Shown piece after piece: positions 33,847-42,504 of a DNA stretch of 63,937 nt (positions are counted from its first letter, which is position 1; each line of letters opens with the position of its first letter). The DNA is taken from NCBI GenBank assembly GCA_937991435.1, contig CALKPY010000036.1, positions 1 through 63,937 of the forward strand. The letters are read 5' to 3'. This DNA is from an uncultured Acidimicrobiales bacterium (GTDB lineage: Bacteria; Actinomycetota; Acidimicrobiia; Acidimicrobiales; UBA10347). The position numbers were made by a program, and so were the translations under genes. The notes beneath the pieces were generated by a model. It worked only from the letters and a program-made list of their open reading frames with translations. It made no database searches and had not been told where the DNA came from.

Positions 33847-36275
33847 AGTTCCATCTCTCCAATATCTGGTCGCACCATGACGACCGGTCGAGTCCGGTTC
33901 TTCCCGAACGGTTCAACGCCAGTCGCCACCCACTGGTTGTCCTCCAACAATCGCAACACCGCCGAACAGCGGGACGCAGGCTGAAACTGGCGGGACATTC
34001 GGCGCAAATCCGACTGAGACACCCACACACCCGCCTCCAAACGGCCATCACCAACCAGCGTCTTCAACGCCTTCAACGCAGCCAACTCCGCCGAATCAAC
34101 CATCGACGACAGGCGCTGGCGGATCGCCCCTTCGTGTGAAACGAAATACGACGCCACCGCCTCACCCAACTTCAACCCGTCCACACCGATCACCGGCGAA
34201 TCCACACCCGACGCGTGATGCAACAACCCAGCAAACCGGACCGCCATCGACTCCGCCTTCATCGGGTTGATGCGGCCACGCGAATCGTTGAACAACCCCT
34301 GCCCGCGAGCATCCTCATAGGTTTGGCGGATGCGCCGGAAATACAAGGCGGCATCGGAATCCAACTCCAACACGCGAGGCTCAGAAGCCGCTAACGCGTC
34401 ACGACCCAGCTTCATCAACTCGTGGTCGTACCGGACACGCACTTTCTCGTCAGGGTCAGGCGACGACATGAAATCACGCGAACCGACCAGCGACGACGGC
34501 AACGCAATCGACATGCGAGCGATGAACCCGCGGTCCTCCAACTCCGGCAGCCCATACATGGCGTCTAGGACGGTCGGCTGAACCGTCAGCACTAGGGAGA
34601 CGTTCGCGTTCTTCGCGTCCACGTACTGCATGCCACGAGTCACACGGGCCTGTTTCATTTCGCCCTGCGACCAGCCCTGCAAATACGGGTCCAACTTCGC
34701 CGCAGCATCCGAACCGCGATACCTGTCTAATCCAAGCAACGGCCCGCCCTCATCAGACACCACTGAGATCCCGCGTTGCTGCTCGTTCAACAATTCGGAC
34801 AGAGCTTCGGGGGTGACATCACCGATTGTCATCAACGGTGCGGGCGCTTCAATCTCCTTCTCAAGCCGTATCACCTCAAACTCGTCTTTGTCTTGTTTCG
34901 CCTGCTTCAGGGAGCCCCGTAACGTTTCCAGCTTCTTCTCGTGGTCCTCACGCATACTGGATTCCAGCTTCCCTAACGGGCCCTGCAACAGCGCTTTCAT
35001 CGCCGGCGTCTTACCCGCAGTCGGCTCGGCACCCACCACCACGAACAAGTTGCACGGCTCCACGTAGCCATAAGCGATCTTCACGCCGAGCCGGCCTGTT
35101 GTTGCTGCGGCTAACGCTCCAAGGGCGATGCATGCGGCCATGTCGATGGGGACGAGCGCTGATGCGGCTACGTCCGTCACGGCGGCACGCACCCACTCGG
35201 GGAACACTTCAGTAGGGAACGGCAACACTTCCGTCTTCGGCCCGGACAGCGGGATGGGTTCATCCCAATCCAACACGTCATCATCGGCAGGTGTTGAGTC
35301 GGCTTTGAGGCTGATGCGCGACGCCGGTCGTTCCTGCTCGTTGCGTTCACGCCGCGCCTGGCGTGCAAGCTCTGAACGATCCCCACCAAACTTCGTGGCC
35401 GCCACATACCCGAACAGGCTCACGCTCGAGGCGGAACCGTCCTTCGTCGGCTTGCCATGCTGGTGAAGCTCCGCCGCTTCGGTCGTGAACACTACGAACG
35501 GGCCGTCGCCGTTGTTGTGTAACACCGCAGAATGGCCCAGGCGGGGATCTTTGCCGGGCCTCGTCCACAACTGGCCGTCCGCCGTCACTGGTCCTTCATG
35601 CCAGCCGTCGTTACGTAGCAACGTGGCGAAGTCGTATTGGTCGTTGATCCATTCAGCAATGCTGTCGCGGTCGTCCTGGCGAGCAGCCAACGGCACCACG
35701 TTCGACGGCGGGTCAGGATTACGGCGGTCCAACAGTTCGTACAGCCAGTCGGGGGCCTCAGCTACGCCGATCTCCCACGGGGCACGACCCGCCGACCACA
35801 CATACGGTGTGCCGTTCGGATGCACCGTGGGCGGCGCAACCACCTGCCCGTGATGGCCCCGCACGTCCAACCCGGAACCCAAGATGCGGTCGCCTCGTTG
35901 AAGGTTCCGCACCTCACGATCCGAACGCCACGCGAAGTAGTAGTGCAAACCGCCAGAACCCGTCACCGCTGTCACCGTCGCCGGCAACTCGCCGTACTCC
36001 GCCTCAAGCGCCCGCAGCGACGCTGGGCCGTCCTTGTCGGGCGACGTGTCAACGTCCAAAACCCAGCAGTCCGTTCCCTGCCCGGTAGCGATACACACGC
36101 CGTGGCCCGGATACTGGGTCTGATACCAGGCGTTGATGGTGTCCAGGTCGTCAGTGGCGGCGTTCTGCCATCCGCCCATCGGCGGCCGTTTCTCGTTCGG
36201 TTTGATCGGCGCGACCCGCCAACCCTGCGAAGCGTACGCGAGCGCAGCTTCGTGCGATGTGGCTGGAGCCGCCAT
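33843..36275 (-). CDS. Bifunctional prim-pol / DUF3987 helicase-like replication protein
   Basis: 810 residues. N-terminal prim-pol: LDVDTSPD (acidic DVD 74-76), GSGGLHYYF (106-114) and GLDVRGHHGQVVAPP (136-149), the standard AEP-type pattern. After about residue 340 comes a DUF3987-type ATPase region with FVVVGAEPTAGKTPAM (Walker A 415-423), seen in phage and plasmid replication proteins. It should both prime and possibly extend DNA and melt the origin. It is the largest gene in the leftward arm. Confidence 0.85.
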   Translation of the reverse strand: MAAPATSHEAALAYASQGWRVAPIKPNEKRPPMGGWQNAATDDLDTINAWYQTQYPGHGVCIATGQGTDCWVLDVDTSPDKDGPASLRALEAEYGELPATVTAVTGSGGLHYYFAWRSDREVRNLQRGDRILGSGLDVRGHHGQVVAPPTVHPNGTPYVWSAGRAPWEIGVAEAPDWLYELLDRRNPDPPSNVVPLAARQDDRDSIAEWINDQYDFATLLRNDGWHEGPVTADGQLWTRPGKDPRLGHSAVLHNNGDGPFVVFTTEAAELHQHGKPTKDGSASSVSLFGYVAATKFGGDRSELARQARRERNEQERPASRISLKADSTPADDDVLDWDEPIPLSGPKTEVLPFPTEVFPEWVRAAVTDVAASALVPIDMAACIALGALAAATTGRLGVKIAYGYVEPCNLFVVVGAEPTAGKTPAMKALLQGPLGKLESSMREDHEKKLETLRGSLKQAKQDKDEFEVIRLEKEIEAPAPLMTIGDVTPEALSELLNEQQRGISVVSDEGGPLLGLDRYRGSDAAAKLDPYLQGWSQGEMKQARVTRGMQYVDAKNANVSLVLTVQPTVLDAMYGLPELEDRGFIARMSIALPSSLVGSRDFMSSPDPDEKVRVRYDHELMKLGRDALAASEPRVLELDSDAALYFRRIRQTYEDARGQGLFNDSRGRINPMKAESMAVRFAGLLHHASGVDSPVIGVDGLKLGEAVASYFVSHEGAIRQRLSSMVDSAELAALKALKTLVGDGRLEAGVWVSQSDLRRMSRQFQPASRCSAVLRLLEDNQWVATGVEPFGKNRTRPVVMVRPDIGEMEL

Positions 36276-36655
36276 CAGTGGACAGCGAGATGAATGTCAG
36301 CCGTCGACTGCAACACAAGCGGGTCCGACTCGTGCCACGACCAGCCGCATAGGCACGACGCTTTGAACACCCGTTTCGAGTTCCGGTCGTTGTAGAACGT
36401 CGTCAGTTCGTGCATGCCCGCAACCTGATCCATCACCGCTATCAAACAGTGAGGCGTGACACGCATCTGAAACTCGGCCCCCTCAATGTTCAGATAGCCG
36501 TTGCACATCTCGAGGATGTTGATGACGTCGAATTCTTCGAAGTCCATGCCTTCGAGCAGTCGGACACGCATGCCGACACGGATTTGTGTGGCGGGCAGGA
36601 CGCCGACGCATCGGGTTCCGACTTGGGCTTGCGGGTAGTAGTTGAGGGTCTTCAT
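36275..36655 (-). CDS. Unknown protein between replication genes
   Basis: 126 residues. N-terminal half (TQIRVGMRVRLLEGMDFEEF) looks like a beta barrel; C-terminal FKASCLCGWSWHESD has C-x-C and H that could bind zinc. Its stop overlaps the prim-pol start (TGATG), so translation is coupled. May be a prim-pol partner; no family recognised. Confidence 0.55.
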   Translation of the reverse strand: MKTLNYYPQAQVGTRCVGVLPATQIRVGMRVRLLEGMDFEEFDVINILEMCNGYLNIEGAEFQMRVTPHCLIAVMDQVAGMHELTTFYNDRNSKRVFKASCLCGWSWHESDPLVLQSTADIHLAVH

Positions 36656-36688
36656 TGCGGGGCACCTTGCAGAAGTGGTTGCGGGGGA

Positions 36689-36766
36689 TTACATGGCGTT
36701 GACGATGAGCGTGAACGCCAGCAGAAGCGGGACGGCGGCGAGGGTCAGGGCGATTGCGGGGCGCAC
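36689..36766 (-). CDS. Tiny hydrophobic peptide
   Basis: 25 residues from GTG, a single membrane helix (PAIALTLAAVPLLLAFTLIV) ending NAM. The start is inside the nuclease gene; GGCAGG precedes it weakly. Could be a phage membrane peptide or a chance reading frame. Confidence 0.35.
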   Translation of the reverse strand: MRPAIALTLAAVPLLLAFTLIVNAM

Positions 36767-37086
36767 GTGCCTGCCAGTTCGCAGAAATGAGAGAATTTGA
36801 TGACGGCCAACCCCTGTCCGGGGTCGGAGAAGCCGGGCCGCTTCATAACGAGCAGCGGCGTCGCTCCCGTCGCTTCGGCCTGCTCCTCGGTCTGTCGCCA
36901 CCATGCGGGCACGGACCAGCGCGCCTGGTTCTTGCATTCGACGCTGTAGGGGTGGGTGCCGATTAGGTCGTGGTCTTCGAACCCGATGCCGCGTCGTTTG
37001 GCGTTCGGCCAGCCGTGGGCGGCCATGTGGGAAGCGATCTCGCGTTCCCATTTCGCGCCCTTGTCGCGGGACATTTTGCCGCTCAC
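36745..37086 (-). CDS. PD-(D/E)XK endonuclease (Holliday resolvase-like)
   Basis: 113 residues from GTG 37086 (GTGA overlap with the upstream gene, GAGGAG 5 bases before); GTG 37092 or ATG 37074 are alternatives. Motif order DKGAKWEREIASHMAAHGW, DHDLIG, VECKNQ (D...ECK catalytic core) and LLVMKRPGF is that of actinophage nucleases related to archaeal-type Holliday junction resolvases and VRR-NUC/endonuclease VII-like enzymes. Likely resolves recombination or replication intermediates. Confidence 0.7.
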   Translation of the reverse strand: MSGKMSRDKGAKWEREIASHMAAHGWPNAKRRGIGFEDHDLIGTHPYSVECKNQARWSVPAWWRQTEEQAEATGATPLLVMKRPGFSDPGQGLAVIKFSHFCELAGTCAPQSP

Positions 37087-37301
37087 ACACACTCCTCAAA
37101 CAGATCAAACAGGGACATTTGGCCCGGAGATTCAAACGCCGTCCACTCAGGCCACACACACGCCGGATGCAAGTCGAGCCGTATTGCCAGCTCGTCCGCA
37201 CGCTCATCCGACAACAACCAGTCATCCACCCCGCACTCAACAACCTCAGCCCACCGAGAATTGTTGACGCACAGAATGTTGTGACGAATCTCCGTCACAG
37301 T
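37083..37301 (-). CDS. Unknown protein with clamp-binding-like C-terminus
   Basis: 72 residues from GTG 37301; a TTG at 37325 would give 80. Near the C-terminus PGQMSLFDLFEE includes QMSLF, which fits the bacterial sliding-clamp-binding pattern Q-L-x-L-F. Between a SSB-like protein and a nuclease, a role in recruiting a clamp would make sense. Family unknown. Confidence 0.5.
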   Translation of the reverse strand, partial: TVTEIRHNILCVNNSRWAEVVECGVDDWLLSDERADELAIRLDLHPACVWPEWTAFESPGQMSLFDLFEECV

Positions 37302-37369
37302 CAGCCGCCCACGGCCCCCCGGCAACGCTTCGAGAAGCGCACCGAGGGGCCAACGACCAGAAGACCGAC

Positions 37370-37912
37370 TCAGAACGGGTCCTCTTCAGTGTCAACAGGC
37401 TCGGAAGCCTCCGCCGAAATGCGCGTACCATCCGCCAACTCGTGGTACGCAGCCTCACACCGAGCCACAACATCAGCATCCGCAGCATCAGCCTTGCGCA
37501 GCATCAACGAACGAACCTTGCGGTCGTTGTAGCCCGCCGTCTTCGACTTCTCCGTCCGCTCAAACTTCCAGCGGCCCTTGTCGCCAACGTCAAGCCCGCC
37601 AGGCAAATCACTCAACGCCTGATACCACTCGTAACGGTCATACGACGCCAAGAACAACACCACCGGAGTGTCCGTCGGCGTGTCCACATCCTCGTCGTCC
37701 TCAACGATCTTGGAGTTGCCGCCGACCGCCAGGACCGTCACCTTCTCCTGCATCTTCGTTTTGCCGTGCTCGTCGATCATCGGGTCTTTCGTCCCGAACA
37801 CAGTGCGAGGCACCTTTTCCACCTTCACGACGTGGAAGTCGATGTAGTCACCAATCTCACGCAGCTTCACCGAAGCCGAACGCGCCGTGCCTGAATCCAA
37901 CTTGATAGCCAT
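37370..37912 (-). CDS. SSB-like protein with acidic C-terminal tip
   Basis: 180 residues. N-terminal ~115 residues (IGDYIDFHVVKVEKVPRTVF onward) look like an OB-fold. The C-terminus EPVDTEEDPF is an SSB-type acidic tip ending P-F that docks partner enzymes. It neighbours exonuclease, nuclease and prim-pol genes. Preceded by GAGAAGAGAAG, a strong ribosome site. The N-terminal sequence does not match canonical SSB closely. Confidence 0.6.
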   Translation of the reverse strand: MAIKLDSGTARSASVKLREIGDYIDFHVVKVEKVPRTVFGTKDPMIDEHGKTKMQEKVTVLAVGGNSKIVEDDEDVDTPTDTPVVLFLASYDRYEWYQALSDLPGGLDVGDKGRWKFERTEKSKTAGYNDRKVRSLMLRKADAADADVVARCEAAYHELADGTRISAEASEPVDTEEDPF

Positions 37913-37947
37913 TGCTTCTCTTCTCTGTTTGTTTGTTGTTTGTTTGC
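37913..37947 (-). promoter_or_regulatory. Purine-rich leader and ribosome site of the SSB-like gene
   Basis: Read leftward: an A/C-rich run with alternating AAAC followed by AGAGAAGAGAAG and then ATG. Low structure, strong Shine-Dalgarno; consistent with high translation of an SSB. Confidence 0.55.
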
Positions 37948-39681
37948 TCAGCCGACCGGACGCAACGCCAAAGCGGAAAGCGTCGAATCGGCGAGAACAT
38001 CGCCCGAAGACTTCGGGACATCAAGCCCGTAACGAGCGGCCGCTTCACGGCCAGCCTTCAGAACGTCAGATTTCGTTTCACCCACCGCAGCGGGATTCAC
38101 CACGGCAAGGTCGTTGTCTAAAACACCCGCCTGGACCGCCTCAGCAAGCGCAACCGCCTGCTCAGCCTCACCCTCCATCAGCTTCTCCAACGGACGGTCG
38201 AACTGGTCCACAATCAGCTTCGCCGGCGCTTCGTCAATCAGGCACAAAGCGAACTCGACCGAAGCCGTACGGATGTTGTGCTCCGCCTCCGCCTTATCGA
38301 GCCGGGACGCGTACTCGCCGATGTGATCCAGGCGCATTGAGCGGCCGCCGAGCTGATCCAAACCAGCCTCCACCGCTGCCGCCAAATCCTGCGGCAACAC
38401 GGCCAACCGATCCTCCAAAGCGTCCACGGGGATGTCAGGACGGGTGTCGGGCGGCAAGAACGGCATCTCAAACTCGGCTTCCACAGTGTTCAACAGCTCG
38501 TCAATCGCCCGCAAATCAGCGTCCGTGGAAGCGTCTTTCATCGCCACCACCTCATTGTCGAGCCACGCACGCTTCAGCACGTCCTTATGGCCTGCGTCAA
38601 TCAACGCCTGAACCCGATCCTTCAGCGCACCGAGGCGGGGCACCGTTACGAGCTCACCGCCCAACATTTCGACGACCTGGTCGGGGGTCGGCGTGTCAGT
38701 CTGGGTGATGGAGGGAGGTTCACCCAGACTGGCAGCCTCCGGTGCTTCTGCTTGCAACCGATCAGGCTCGGCAGGAGGCGACAAAGCCGGGGCGGGAGAG
38801 CTGGAGGCTTCATCACCCCCCGCCGAAATCTCGTAAGGCTCCGACAAGAAGCCCTTGCGCTTCGAACGCTTCCGCACTTCCCACACATCCAGCGCAGCCA
38901 AGAACTCGTCCGTGGCTTCACGCAGCTTGATCTTGTGGAAATCGCAGCGCACGCCGCCGTCTGGCTCGGACGGCACATGAATCAGCATCGCGTAGTCGTC
39001 AGCGAAGTCGATGCGGGGGCCAGCGGTGCGGGTGTCCCAGCACCACGTGCGGGAGTGGTTAAAGTACGCACCCATCTGGATCGAATAGGCGAGCATCGAG
39101 TAGATGTCCTTGCTGTTCGTCTTGAAGTCGGCAAGACGCATCACACCGTCGGCGTCAACCAACGCCAGGTCGAACGTGCCGCACAGCTTTGTGTCATGCC
39201 CCTCGATGAGAACGGTTTGCTCAATCATCGACGGGACGGGCGTCAGCCCTCTGGCTTCGAGCCCTTCAAGGACGGCTCGGACGTGTCCTTGCCAGTGTTC
39301 GGGGACGTCGGCGACGGTTTCTTCGCCTCGCATAACTCGCTCGAGATGTCCGTGTAGTGCTGATCCGAGGTTGCGGCCACGGGACGCTCCAGCGGCCTCC
39401 TGGGCTTGCGCACAAACACTGTTGAGTCCATCACGGTCGGCTTCGTCTAGTCCTTGGGCGAGCGCCCACAGGTCGTCTCGGCGTGCGAGGCCGATCACGG
39501 TCATGCGGTTACGCCATTCGTTCAGGTGGAAGTCATCGCCTGTCATCCCCGTCACCTTCGACACGCGGGAGAACTGGGTGGGCTTCTCGTCCGGCCCGTC
39601 CAAATGAATTTGGTACCGGCCGTTCTTGATTCGGCCGCCGTATTCGGACGGTGGGGATGGCTGCTCAAGATTGATCGGCAT
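37948..39681 (-). CDS. PD-(D/E)XK exonuclease (RecB/Cas4 type)
   Basis: 577 residues starting at MPINLEQP; the longer upstream extension overlaps another gene and lacks family features. Catalytic core: ALHGHLERV (H110), FDLALVDADGV (D171), LADFKTNS (D185, K187) and QMGAYF (Q202, Y206), the RecB/Cas4 motif order. After residue ~300 there is a low-complexity Pro/Glu/Ala region and a helical C-terminal ~200 residues that may bind a partner. Likely processes DNA ends for recombination with the SSB-like protein. Confidence 0.75.
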   Translation of the reverse strand: MPINLEQPSPPSEYGGRIKNGRYQIHLDGPDEKPTQFSRVSKVTGMTGDDFHLNEWRNRMTVIGLARRDDLWALAQGLDEADRDGLNSVCAQAQEAAGASRGRNLGSALHGHLERVMRGEETVADVPEHWQGHVRAVLEGLEARGLTPVPSMIEQTVLIEGHDTKLCGTFDLALVDADGVMRLADFKTNSKDIYSMLAYSIQMGAYFNHSRTWCWDTRTAGPRIDFADDYAMLIHVPSEPDGGVRCDFHKIKLREATDEFLAALDVWEVRKRSKRKGFLSEPYEISAGGDEASSSPAPALSPPAEPDRLQAEAPEAASLGEPPSITQTDTPTPDQVVEMLGGELVTVPRLGALKDRVQALIDAGHKDVLKRAWLDNEVVAMKDASTDADLRAIDELLNTVEAEFEMPFLPPDTRPDIPVDALEDRLAVLPQDLAAAVEAGLDQLGGRSMRLDHIGEYASRLDKAEAEHNIRTASVEFALCLIDEAPAKLIVDQFDRPLEKLMEGEAEQAVALAEAVQAGVLDNDLAVVNPAAVGETKSDVLKAGREAAARYGLDVPKSSGDVLADSTLSALALRPVG

Positions 39682-39820
39682 CACGCTCACCTGCCTCGAA
39701 TAGCTGGTCGAATTGAGCGAACACAACGTCCAACGTCGCCTGGAAATCAGCCACGGACTGGCGTGCTTTGTCGAGCAGCACAGCAAGCTCATCAACAGTC
39801 ATCTCAGCTTCACGCGTCAT
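39665..39820 (-). CDS. Small coiled-coil protein
   Basis: 51 residues from ATG 39820 (ATGA overlap). Heptad-like helix VDELAVLLDKARQSVADFQA continuing into VFAQFDQLFEAGE. Overlaps the exonuclease start by 17 bases. Possible exonuclease or lysin partner. Confidence 0.5.
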   Translation of the reverse strand: MTREAEMTVDELAVLLDKARQSVADFQATLDVVFAQFDQLFEAGERDADQS

Positions 39821-40335
39821 GACCAGCACCCCCGGGATGCGAGCCACGGCCGCGTACCCTGCTCAGACATCAACCACGCAGCAGCACGAGCATTCGCAAC
39901 CGGATCAAACGGCGACGCACCCGGCGAACCAACAGCGGCAGCACGAGCCGGCCATAGATCCTCTAAATGTTGGAACAAACCTTGCGCGTGCCCGAAGTTC
40001 GTGCGCTGCGGATTCACCGCACCCGGCCGCTTCGACGACTCACACCAAGCAATCTCATGCATCAAACGGCGCGACACACCGAACTCATCAGCAGCCGAAT
40101 CAATGATCTCATCCACCGAAAGCACCGTGTCGCACTCGATGTCAATCAGGTCGATGACTAGCTCCAACCCTTCCGGCTTCCAAACCCACGTCGCCACACC
40201 TTCAGGCGTCGCTGCCATCGCCTCGACCAGTTCGGCAGTCGTCGTGTAATTCTCCGACCACCACTCAGCACCGGCAGGTTCGGGCGGGCGATCAACCAAC
40301 AGCATGTACGCCATCGTCACGGGACAAATAGTCAC
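39817..40335 (-). CDS. Lytic transglycosylase-like protein
   Basis: 172 residues from a GTG directly after the previous stop (ATG 40314 also possible). The C-terminal ~80 residues have the SLT/lysozyme-like pattern HEIAWCESSKRPGAVNPQ, with the catalytic E of W-C-E-S followed by AQGLFQHLEDLWPARAAA and PFDPVANARAAAWLMSEQG. No signal peptide is evident. Its position in the replication operon, far from the lysis genes, is odd; it may be an ejected or regulatory enzyme or a moved lysin. Confidence 0.65.
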   Translation of the reverse strand: MTICPVTMAYMLLVDRPPEPAGAEWWSENYTTTAELVEAMAATPEGVATWVWKPEGLELVIDLIDIECDTVLSVDEIIDSAADEFGVSRRLMHEIAWCESSKRPGAVNPQRTNFGHAQGLFQHLEDLWPARAAAVGSPGASPFDPVANARAAAWLMSEQGTRPWLASRGCWS

Positions 40336-40596
40336 TCAGCTCTCCATCTCAACATCAGACAAATCTCCAATAAGACGGTCGGACGGCTGCTCAGCCGCCC
40401 ACCGCAACACACCCGACTGGCACGCCGGATTCACGCAAGACGCATACGAACCGGACGAAGACTCGACCGTCGTGTACGCCGGCAACGACCCGCATCGTTG
40501 ACACCACTTGACGCCCAAATCGACGTCGGCAAGACCGCCATCAGTCCACGCCTGAAGGTTCGCTCGCACCTGCTCAGGCGATGGCATATCCCTCAC
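40336..40596 (-). CDS. Zinc-ribbon protein
   Basis: 86 residues, GTG overlapping the preceding TGA. CQRCGSLPAYTT and SCVNPACQSG give two C-x2-C or C-x4-C knuckles, a one-zinc ribbon. Unknown partner. Confidence 0.55.
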   Translation of the reverse strand: MRDMPSPEQVRANLQAWTDGGLADVDLGVKWCQRCGSLPAYTTVESSSGSYASCVNPACQSGVLRWAAEQPSDRLIGDLSDVEMES

Positions 40597-40859
40597 GAGA
40601 CATCCTCTACTTCCACTTCAACGAGAGCGTTTGTGACAACAAATCTGGAAATGTCGGAAGACCGGACCACTAGCGATTTGTTGACAAAGAACCAATCGCC
40701 ATCTGCTAAGCGACGCCCGTCGGAGAGCCAAGCGTGAAGCTCTAACAAGGCTTGTTCGGCGTGCTCTCGGCTATCGAATGTGTAGTCCCGGTGATGTGTC
40801 TCTCCGCCAAGCACAGCGCCGATCGTCCACGAATTGGGGTCCCTTCGTACGCCTTTCAC
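40593..40859 (-). CDS. Unknown protein
   Basis: 88 residues, GTG or ATG start overlapping the previous stop. Contains THHRDYTFDSREHAEQALLE and a C-terminal acidic VEVEVEDVS. Not recognised. Confidence 0.5.
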   Translation of the reverse strand: MKGVRRDPNSWTIGAVLGGETHHRDYTFDSREHAEQALLELHAWLSDGRRLADGDWFFVNKSLVVRSSDISRFVVTNALVEVEVEDVS

Positions 40860-41143
40860 GCTGCACGCTCCAGCGTCTCAATCTCAGCCTCAGCGGCCAG
40901 CAACGACAACGCATCCGGGGCGACAAGCCATCGGCCACGATCCTGAACCGCCTTCAACCGGCCAGACTTCACCATCAACGCAGCCTTCGAATGCGAAACA
41001 CCCAAAGCCTCCGCCACATCAGCCACCGACAACCAGCGAGGCAACACAGCCCCGCCAGCCATCCGGGCCGACACCATGTCGTCAATGATCCGGTACAGAT
41101 CGCCGACCGTCAGCGTCACCAACATCGCGTCCGTGTCCTTCAT
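40856..41143 (-). CDS. Excisionase-like HTH protein
   Basis: 95 residues from ATG 41143. The winged-helix pattern LSVADVAEALGVSHSKAALM, then VQDRGRWLVAPDALSLLA, is the MerR/Xis class, a candidate excisionase for the integrase at 43-44 kb. It could instead be another regulator. Confidence 0.6.
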   Translation of the reverse strand: MKDTDAMLVTLTVGDLYRIIDDMVSARMAGGAVLPRWLSVADVAEALGVSHSKAALMVKSGRLKAVQDRGRWLVAPDALSLLAAEAEIETLERAA

Positions 41144-41598
41144 GCCGGAACCTCGAATTCGGAAGCCCACTCGTACTGACCGGACGGAACGACTGTCGGC
41201 GGCAGGACTAGAAGTCGGCCCTCGCCGTGAGATTCGACACCAGGGCCCAACGTTTCAAGACCGACGGGTCCTTGATCGTTGTCTGGCCACGGGAAGATGT
41301 AATGCCGTCCACCTGATGGAGTAACGGATGCGGCCACTCGGTCATCGAATCTCAACACGCAGGCGTCAGGAGATTCGATGTCGATAGCCCAGATGCCCGA
41401 CTCGGCACCCAGCACGACTCCAATCCCGTTGCCCTCGTAGGCACCGCCTGGGCCCCACCAGCTTTCGACGCAGTCGGGATTTGTTGTGGCGAGATCGCCC
41501 CAACCAGCAAGCGATGGATGCTTCCCACCCTTAGCCACCGGAATAACTCGCCAGCCCAATGCTGCGTACTCGTGTGCCCACTCAAGAAGACTCTTCAT
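41140..41598 (-). CDS. Stand-alone prim-pol domain
   Basis: 152 residues from ATG 41598 (ATGA overlap). Motifs: YAALGWRVIPVAKGGKHP, AIDIESPD (acidic D73/E75), TPSGGRHYIF (94-102) and GVESHGEGRLLVLPP (120-134), aligned with the same motifs of the 810-residue protein. It lacks any helicase-like region. The acidic pair DxD is changed to DIE and VRG to SHG, so it may be a divergent polymerase, a regulator or a primase-like cofactor. Confidence 0.65.
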   Translation of the reverse strand: MKSLLEWAHEYAALGWRVIPVAKGGKHPSLAGWGDLATTNPDCVESWWGPGGAYEGNGIGVVLGAESGIWAIDIESPDACVLRFDDRVAASVTPSGGRHYIFPWPDNDQGPVGLETLGPGVESHGEGRLLVLPPTVVPSGQYEWASEFEVPA

Positions 41599-41861
41599 GA
41601 CACGCACCGATCGGCACGCGCTTCGAGCTGCTCCAAACGCTCATCCATCATCAACTCGACGGCGTCACGCTCAGCGATCTGCTCAGCGACAACGTCGCGA
41701 GCCTCAACAACATGCTCCGGCTCGTCACCCTGACCGAGCACATACCAAAGCGTCTCCAACGTCGGCAGTAACTCGACGCTGCCTTCGTCAACCAACGCTT
41801 CCAGACTGTCGGCGAGTAACTGAATCTCAGCCGTGTTCATTGCGGTAGTCGTCAAACTCAT
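41595..41861 (-). CDS. Helical acidic protein, unknown
   Basis: 88 residues from ATG 41861 (overlaps the previous TAA by one base). Very acidic amphipathic helix: EARDVVAEQIAERDAVELMM. No family. Confidence 0.5.
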   Translation of the reverse strand: MSLTTTAMNTAEIQLLADSLEALVDEGSVELLPTLETLWYVLGQGDEPEHVVEARDVVAEQIAERDAVELMMDERLEQLEARADRCVS

Positions 41862-42013
41862 TACACCCAGACCTCCAGGTACCAGGCGACCGTGAAACCG
41901 ATGACGGCCCCGATCGCAACCAATGTCATTGCCACATGCACGAACGGCGACACGATCGCCACCGACGCCAAACACATCCCGCCGCCCGCCAGCGCTTCGA
42001 TGAAGCGACTCAC
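41861..42013 (-). CDS. Small membrane protein, two helices
   Basis: 50 residues from a GTG overlapping the previous stop (GTGA). Two hydrophobic stretches, GMCLASVAIVSPFVHVAM and LVAIGAVIGFTVAWYL. Too short for usual ORF cutoffs but tightly embedded in the operon. Confidence 0.55.
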   Translation of the reverse strand: MSRFIEALAGGGMCLASVAIVSPFVHVAMTLVAIGAVIGFTVAWYLEVWV

Positions 42014-42297
42014 GTCAACCCGGCGAACACATCGCCGACCGGTTGCGGTGCCTGCTTCATCTCGTGCTGAGCCACACGGATGCGCAGCGTGTGGCCGACG
42101 TTTTCGCGATCCTCAGCGGTCAGCTCGATGCCGTACCGCTCCTGAATGGCGTCGAACCACAGCTCGGCGTCGTCGCCGTCCAGGTTCTTGAGGATCGCCA
42201 CGAACGACTCGTTGACGTGGTCGTCGCAGTCCTTGTGGGCTCGCAGTTCTTCTTCTGCGTACTTCACGGCTTGGAAGTGGGCGTTGGAGTAGCTCAT
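42010..42297 (-). CDS. Unknown protein after Cro-like gene
   Basis: 95 residues from ATG 42297 (ATGA). Helical: YAEEELRAHKDCDDHVNESF, ELWFDAIQERYGIELTAEDR. No recognised domain. Confidence 0.5.
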   Translation of the reverse strand: MSYSNAHFQAVKYAEEELRAHKDCDDHVNESFVAILKNLDGDDAELWFDAIQERYGIELTAEDRENVGHTLRIRVAQHEMKQAPQPVGDVFAGLT

Positions 42298-42503
42298 GCT
42301 GCGTCCTCCGCTGGGAACAAGTCCTCGATGCTGCAATTGAGCAGCTGGGCGAACTTGTGGGCGGTGGTCAGCGAGACGCCAGCTCCACGCTCAATGCGTG
42401 AAAGGTACGACTGGCCGCAGCTCAGCTTTTCAGCGAGTTCGGCCTGCGTGAGTCCGGCGGCCTCTCTGTGGGTGCGAATGTTGTTCGTGCTCATGTAGGC
42501 CAT
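42294..42503 (-). CDS. Xre/Cro-type repressor
   Basis: 69 residues from ATG 42503 (ATG 42494 also possible). HTH_3 fold: IRTHREAAGLTQAELAEKLS, GQSYLSRIERG (recognition helix) and AHKFAQLLNCSIEDLF. First gene of the leftward early operon and divergent from the 42617 gene, the place of Cro in lambdoid-style switches. A 27-bp element shared with 52884-52910 lies one base upstream of its start. Confidence 0.75.
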   Translation of the reverse strand: MAYMSTNNIRTHREAAGLTQAELAEKLSCGQSYLSRIERGAGVSLTTAHKFAQLLNCSIEDLFPAEDAA

Positions 42504-42504
42504 G

